A stretch of DNA of 8,129 nt from contig CAZTLA010000139.1 in the NCBI GenBank assembly GCA_964614365.1, forward strand, positions 1 to 8,129, in the 5' to 3' direction. The translations under genes were made by a program, and so were the position numbers. Shown here in pieces: positions 5,561-8,129 of the stretch (its first letter is position 1; the number at the start of each line of letters is the position of its first letter). This stretch comes from JACQWR01 sp964614365 (GTDB lineage Bacteria; Desulfobacterota; Syntrophia; Syntrophales; JACQWR01). A model generated the notes under the pieces. The model ran no database searches and had not been told where the DNA came from. It worked only from the letters and a program-made list of their open reading frames with translations.

Positions 5561-5732
5561 GTGCTTCTCCTTGCTTGGGTTTAATGTCGGTACACAAAGC
5601 ACGGAAAAATTCACGCTTCAGTTTTGCATGTTCTTCAATCCGCAATGAATGATCAGGTCCGGCATGACAGAGGTTGAGATATTTACCTGCCGGGACAATA
5701 GCCGCGGGGAACGCGAGCACCGCCGGATTCAC
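5472..5732 (-). CDS. Unrecognised short GTG-start frame after the aldolase gene (doubtful)
   Basis: An 86-codon frame opens with GTG seven bases after the aldolase stop and runs antisense into the last 89 bases of the ABM gene. The part outside the ABM gene (about residues 1-57) reads like protein: VPAGKYLNLCHAGPDHSLRI, EEHAKLKREFFRAL, CTDIKPKQG. The part over the ABM gene looks like a shadow. I do not recognise a family; the V-P-A-G-K-Y opening weakly recalls effector-binding domains but nothing firm. No well-spaced ribosome site precedes the GTG, so it would depend on coupling to the aldolase gene. It could be a real small gene, the remnant of a longer gene cut by the ABM gene, or chance. 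The 179 bases between the aldolase and ABM genes show no clear terminator or other signal. Confidence 0.25.
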   Translation of the reverse strand: MNPAVLAFPAAIVPAGKYLNLCHAGPDHSLRIEEHAKLKREFFRALCTDIKPKQGEALIHSDRGSFLTVPPEGERIFPGGPSVHCC

Positions 5733-5739
5733 CAGCCTG

Positions 5740-7134
5740 TCAAGACCTCAGCGTGGCAGGCGCCTTCTGCGGCACGTCCACGGGTTTTACGAGCGTCCGT
5801 ATTTTGTCTTCCGTGTTGGTGGCGTTCAGCTTGCCGAACAGGAAGAAAAGCTGCTTTTCCAGTTCTCCCCCCAGGGCGTCGAGCGTCGCCGCCGGAAGCT
5901 GCCAGAACTCTTTCTTGAAACGTCCCAGGCCCTTCTTCCGTGTCTTGTAGATGAACTGCTCATCCGTGTCGGTTTCCTTCCGTTCAGACGTGAGTTCCTT
6001 TTTTAGATAATTGTATACCTGGTCCCGTAACGCCACGGGAAGGTTCTTGCTGTCGTAGATGATGTTCTGGAAGCCGGTCGCCAGGTGGATTTCCGCCGTA
6101 CCGATGGCGGGAAACTTGTCGAAGGCCTCATCGGGAAGCGTGGAGGCGCCGTGCTGCACCGCTCCGGAAAGGCCGTATTCATCGCGGGAAACGGACGACA
6201 TTTTTTCGAGAACGTCAAAATCGAGATTGACCTTGGCCACGGTGCCGTCGGCCAGGGGAACGCCGCCGTGCGTGGTGCCCGTCTGGACGCTGATTTTGCT
6301 GATGCCCTTCAGTGACTGGCCGCTTTTTTTGAGTTCCTCGAGATACCCGTCCATGTAGGCCCGCAGTTCTTCCACGGTGCTGTTCTTGCCGCCCACCTCG
6401 CCGATCTCGCCGCCCACGGAAACGGTCACACCCGCGGGTTCCAGGTCACGGATCATGGTGGTAAGCTCGGCGGCAAGGGTGTAATTGGTTCGCTGTTGTT
6501 CCTTTACCGTGGGTTTGGCGAGATCCACCAGGGTCGAGGTGTCGATGTCGATATTGTAGAAACCGGCCTCGATGGCCTCCCAGATCAGGTCCTTCACCTC
6601 CTGCACTTCCGCGGCGGGGTCTTTGGCGTACCGCTTCGCACGGACCTGGAAATGATCCCCCTGCATGAAGAGCGGTCCGCGATAGCCGGTCTTTATGGCG
6701 GCTGCCGTACAGACGCAGGTGTATTCGCCGGGCCGCTGGTGGGTATAATCTATCTCGGAGCGGGCGATCTCAAACAGGACGGCCCCTACGCGCCCTTTCA
6801 TGGCGGCGCGGAAACTCGCCTGCGCCGTGTGGTAGGTGAGCCCCCGGATGTTGATGGCCGGTACGGTAAAACCGGACACCTCCTTGCGTCCCATCGCTTC
6901 GTAAAGGGGCTGAATGGACGTGGAAACGATCCCGATCGCCGCTGCCGCGCGTCGGATTAGCCAGCGGGCGGCTTCCACCGTCTCGTTATCGGGACTGAAA
7001 ACGGCGGTATAGACCAGATCGTCGATGAGGGAATCTCTCAGTTTCGCCTCATCAAGCACCTTGACCGCATCGTCGGCAACCTGCAGTACCCCTTCGCTCC
7101 CTTTCTTCAATTGCGCCACGTTCTCGTAAATCAT
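5740..7134 (-). CDS. Class II fructose-bisphosphate aldolase
   Basis: The 464-residue cytoplasmic enzyme belongs to the zinc-dependent class II aldolases. In this setting it would join dihydroxyacetone phosphate and glyceraldehyde 3-phosphate into fructose 1,6-bisphosphate, or cleave it. Visible active-site elements: GDH at 159-161 (catalytic Asp and first metal His), GGEIGEVGG (241-249) with the metal-site Glu243, TTHGG (287-291) with His289, and QHGAST (327-332) with His328, followed by GTAEIHLATGFQN. It is about 100 residues longer than E. coli FbaA, with an extra N-terminal region (1-85) and a charged C-terminal tail (about 375-464). The start at 7134 is fixed by GGAGGTG six bases upstream; a GTG nine codons earlier is in frame but has no such site. 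It follows fbp by 50 bases, almost certainly one transcript. Use on tagatose or other ketose bisphosphates cannot be excluded. Confidence 0.9.
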   Translation of the reverse strand: MIYENVAQLKKGSEGVLQVADDAVKVLDEAKLRDSLIDDLVYTAVFSPDNETVEAARWLIRRAAAAIGIVSTSIQPLYEAMGRKEVSGFTVPAINIRGLTYHTAQASFRAAMKGRVGAVLFEIARSEIDYTHQRPGEYTCVCTAAAIKTGYRGPLFMQGDHFQVRAKRYAKDPAAEVQEVKDLIWEAIEAGFYNIDIDTSTLVDLAKPTVKEQQRTNYTLAAELTTMIRDLEPAGVTVSVGGEIGEVGGKNSTVEELRAYMDGYLEELKKSGQSLKGISKISVQTGTTHGGVPLADGTVAKVNLDFDVLEKMSSVSRDEYGLSGAVQHGASTLPDEAFDKFPAIGTAEIHLATGFQNIIYDSKNLPVALRDQVYNYLKKELTSERKETDTDEQFIYKTRKKGLGRFKKEFWQLPAATLDALGGELEKQLFFLFGKLNATNTEDKIRTLVKPVDVPQKAPATLRS

Positions 7135-7140
7135 TGTTGC

Positions 7141-7147
7141 CACCTCC
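7141..7147 (-). promoter_or_regulatory. Strong ribosome binding site of the aldolase gene
   Basis: On the minus strand GGAGGTG precedes the ATG at 7134 by six bases, close to the ideal match to the 16S rRNA tail. It decides the start codon against the in-frame GTG at 7161. Confidence 0.75.
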
Positions 7148-7184
7148 GTCTCCCTGCTCACCGTACCGTTTCCCGCCCGATCTC

Positions 7185-8126
7185 TCAGTTCCTGTCCAGA
7201 AATTCCTTTGCCTTCAATATTTCAAAGCGGCTCCCGATGTAGACAGGGCTGCGCTGCTCAAGGTCTTCGACCCTGATGGACAAGATATCCTGCTGTCCAT
7301 CCGAAGCCACCCCGCCCGCCTGTTCCATGATAAACGCCATGGGTTGAAGCTCGAACAGGAGCCGCAGCTTGCCCCTCGGTTCATTCTTCAGCGCGGGGTA
7401 CATGAAAACACCCCCATTCTTGATCAGCACCTGGTTGATGTCCGGAACGAATCCCCCGCTGTAGCGGAGCTTGTACCCTTCCTCCTCCAGGTATTCCACA
7501 TAGCGCAGGTGCTGCGGCGTCCAGTCCTTGCGCAGACCTCCGAGACTGTATAGGGAGCCCCGCTCCTTCAGGGCGATATTCTCGTGAGACAGGACGTACT
7601 CTCCCTCCCGGTTCAGGACGAATTCGTGCGTCCCTTTTCCCGCCGAATAAACCATCGTGATCAGGGGGCCGTACACAATGTAGAGCGCCGCCACCATCGT
7701 CTTGCGCCCCTCGCCGAACACTTCTTCCCGGTGAATGCCGATGATCGTACCGATGGACAGGTTGGAATCAACCAGCGACGAGCCGTCCAGCGGGTCCGCC
7801 GTCAGGAAATATTTTTCCGATCCCTTGCCGACCTTGACGACTTGCGCCTGTTCCTCCGACGCATACTCCCGCACGGAGCCCGAAAACTGGAGCTGGTTCT
7901 TGAGTATCTCGTCGGCGCTTCTGTCGAGGGAAAGTTGCTCTTCCCCGAAAATGTTCTGGAACCCCGCCAGTTTCCGGTTCGATTCGTGAATCTTCGCGGA
8001 AATGTACTTTCCCGTCACCGCTATCTGCCAGATGAGCCGGCGCAATTCCGTCTCCACGCCGGCCATCCACATGTGCCGCCTCAAGTCGACGGAAAATTTC
8101 GTGTAATCACCGATACCTTCGCCCAT
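7185..8126 (-). CDS. fbp: Class I fructose-1,6-bisphosphatase
   Basis: The 313-residue enzyme removes the 1-phosphate of fructose 1,6-bisphosphate to give fructose 6-phosphate, the committed step of gluconeogenesis and of the Calvin cycle, using Mg2+. Family marks: NIFGEEQLSLDRSADEIL (58-75) with a metal-site Glu, ASEE (89-92), the metal-binding loop DPLDGSS (111-117) followed by LVDSNLSIGT, RYSGGFVPDINQVL (221-234), KLRLLFELQPMAF (253-265) with the metal-site Glu259, and EQAGGVASDG (268-277). The common Asn after DPLDGSS is Leu here. The likely start, ATG at 8126, is only three bases from the window edge. The length is slightly below the usual 320-340, so a few N-terminal residues or the true start may lie outside; the ribosome site cannot be checked. 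The aldolase follows on the same strand, forming a gluconeogenic pair. Confidence 0.92.
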   Translation of the reverse strand: MGEGIGDYTKFSVDLRRHMWMAGVETELRRLIWQIAVTGKYISAKIHESNRKLAGFQNIFGEEQLSLDRSADEILKNQLQFSGSVREYASEEQAQVVKVGKGSEKYFLTADPLDGSSLVDSNLSIGTIIGIHREEVFGEGRKTMVAALYIVYGPLITMVYSAGKGTHEFVLNREGEYVLSHENIALKERGSLYSLGGLRKDWTPQHLRYVEYLEEEGYKLRYSGGFVPDINQVLIKNGGVFMYPALKNEPRGKLRLLFELQPMAFIMEQAGGVASDGQQDILSIRVEDLEQRSPVYIGSRFEILKAKEFLDRN

Positions 8127-8129
8127 ACG

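Noticed and set aside
6496..6960. A 154-codon plus-strand frame opposite the aldolase
   Set aside because: It is a shadow of the aldolase gene, whose active-site motifs lie in the minus frame.

Overview
The window reads as a GC-rich chromosomal segment of a Gram-negative, probably anaerobic bacterium. Protein flavour (a 464-residue class II aldolase next to a class I fructose-bisphosphatase, a small four-helix membrane protein, a Tat-exported TctC-type binding protein, a METK-type group II intron protein) suggests a deltaproteobacterial relative of the Syntrophus/Desulfo- groups. That placement is inference from how the proteins read, not from a phylogenetic marker.

Layout. Bases 1-487 hold the decayed 5' part of a group II intron on the minus strand; its reverse-transcriptase gene has lost an internal block and everything after the GTPQGG motif. 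A purine-rich Shine-Dalgarno-like stretch at the left edge suggests a further minus-strand gene starting just outside. Bases 487-587 are non-coding, with a perfect 8-bp palindrome and a weak hairpin. Bases 588-4392 are a four-gene minus-strand cluster read from right to left: an EttA-type ABC-F translation factor, a broken small membrane-protein gene (two compensating frameshifts and an ATA where a start codon is expected), a DUF374/COG2121 acyltransferase, and an orphan TctC/Bug-type solute-binding protein with a Tat signal.

Bases 4393-5572 turn to the plus strand. Two monocistronic-looking genes each have their own sigma70-like promoter: a 151-residue four-helix membrane protein, and a 95-residue ABM-fold (antibiotic biosynthesis monooxygenase-like) protein whose promoter is nearly consensus (TTGACA, 17 bp, TATAGT). 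Both promoters carry a TGACA-containing inverted repeat in an operator-like position, and an exact 11-bp tandem repeat lies between the two genes.

Bases 5740-8126 are a gluconeogenic pair on the minus strand: fructose-1,6-bisphosphatase followed 50 bp later by class II fructose-bisphosphate aldolase. Together they convert triose phosphates to fructose 6-phosphate. A short unrecognised GTG-start frame follows the aldolase and runs into the 3' end of the ABM gene from the opposite side.

I found no CRISPR array, tRNA, rRNA, phage genes, defence system or clearly new multi-gene system. The items most worth a second look are the disrupted membrane gene, the intron relic with its deletion joint, and the shared TGACA palindromes at the two plus-strand promoters.
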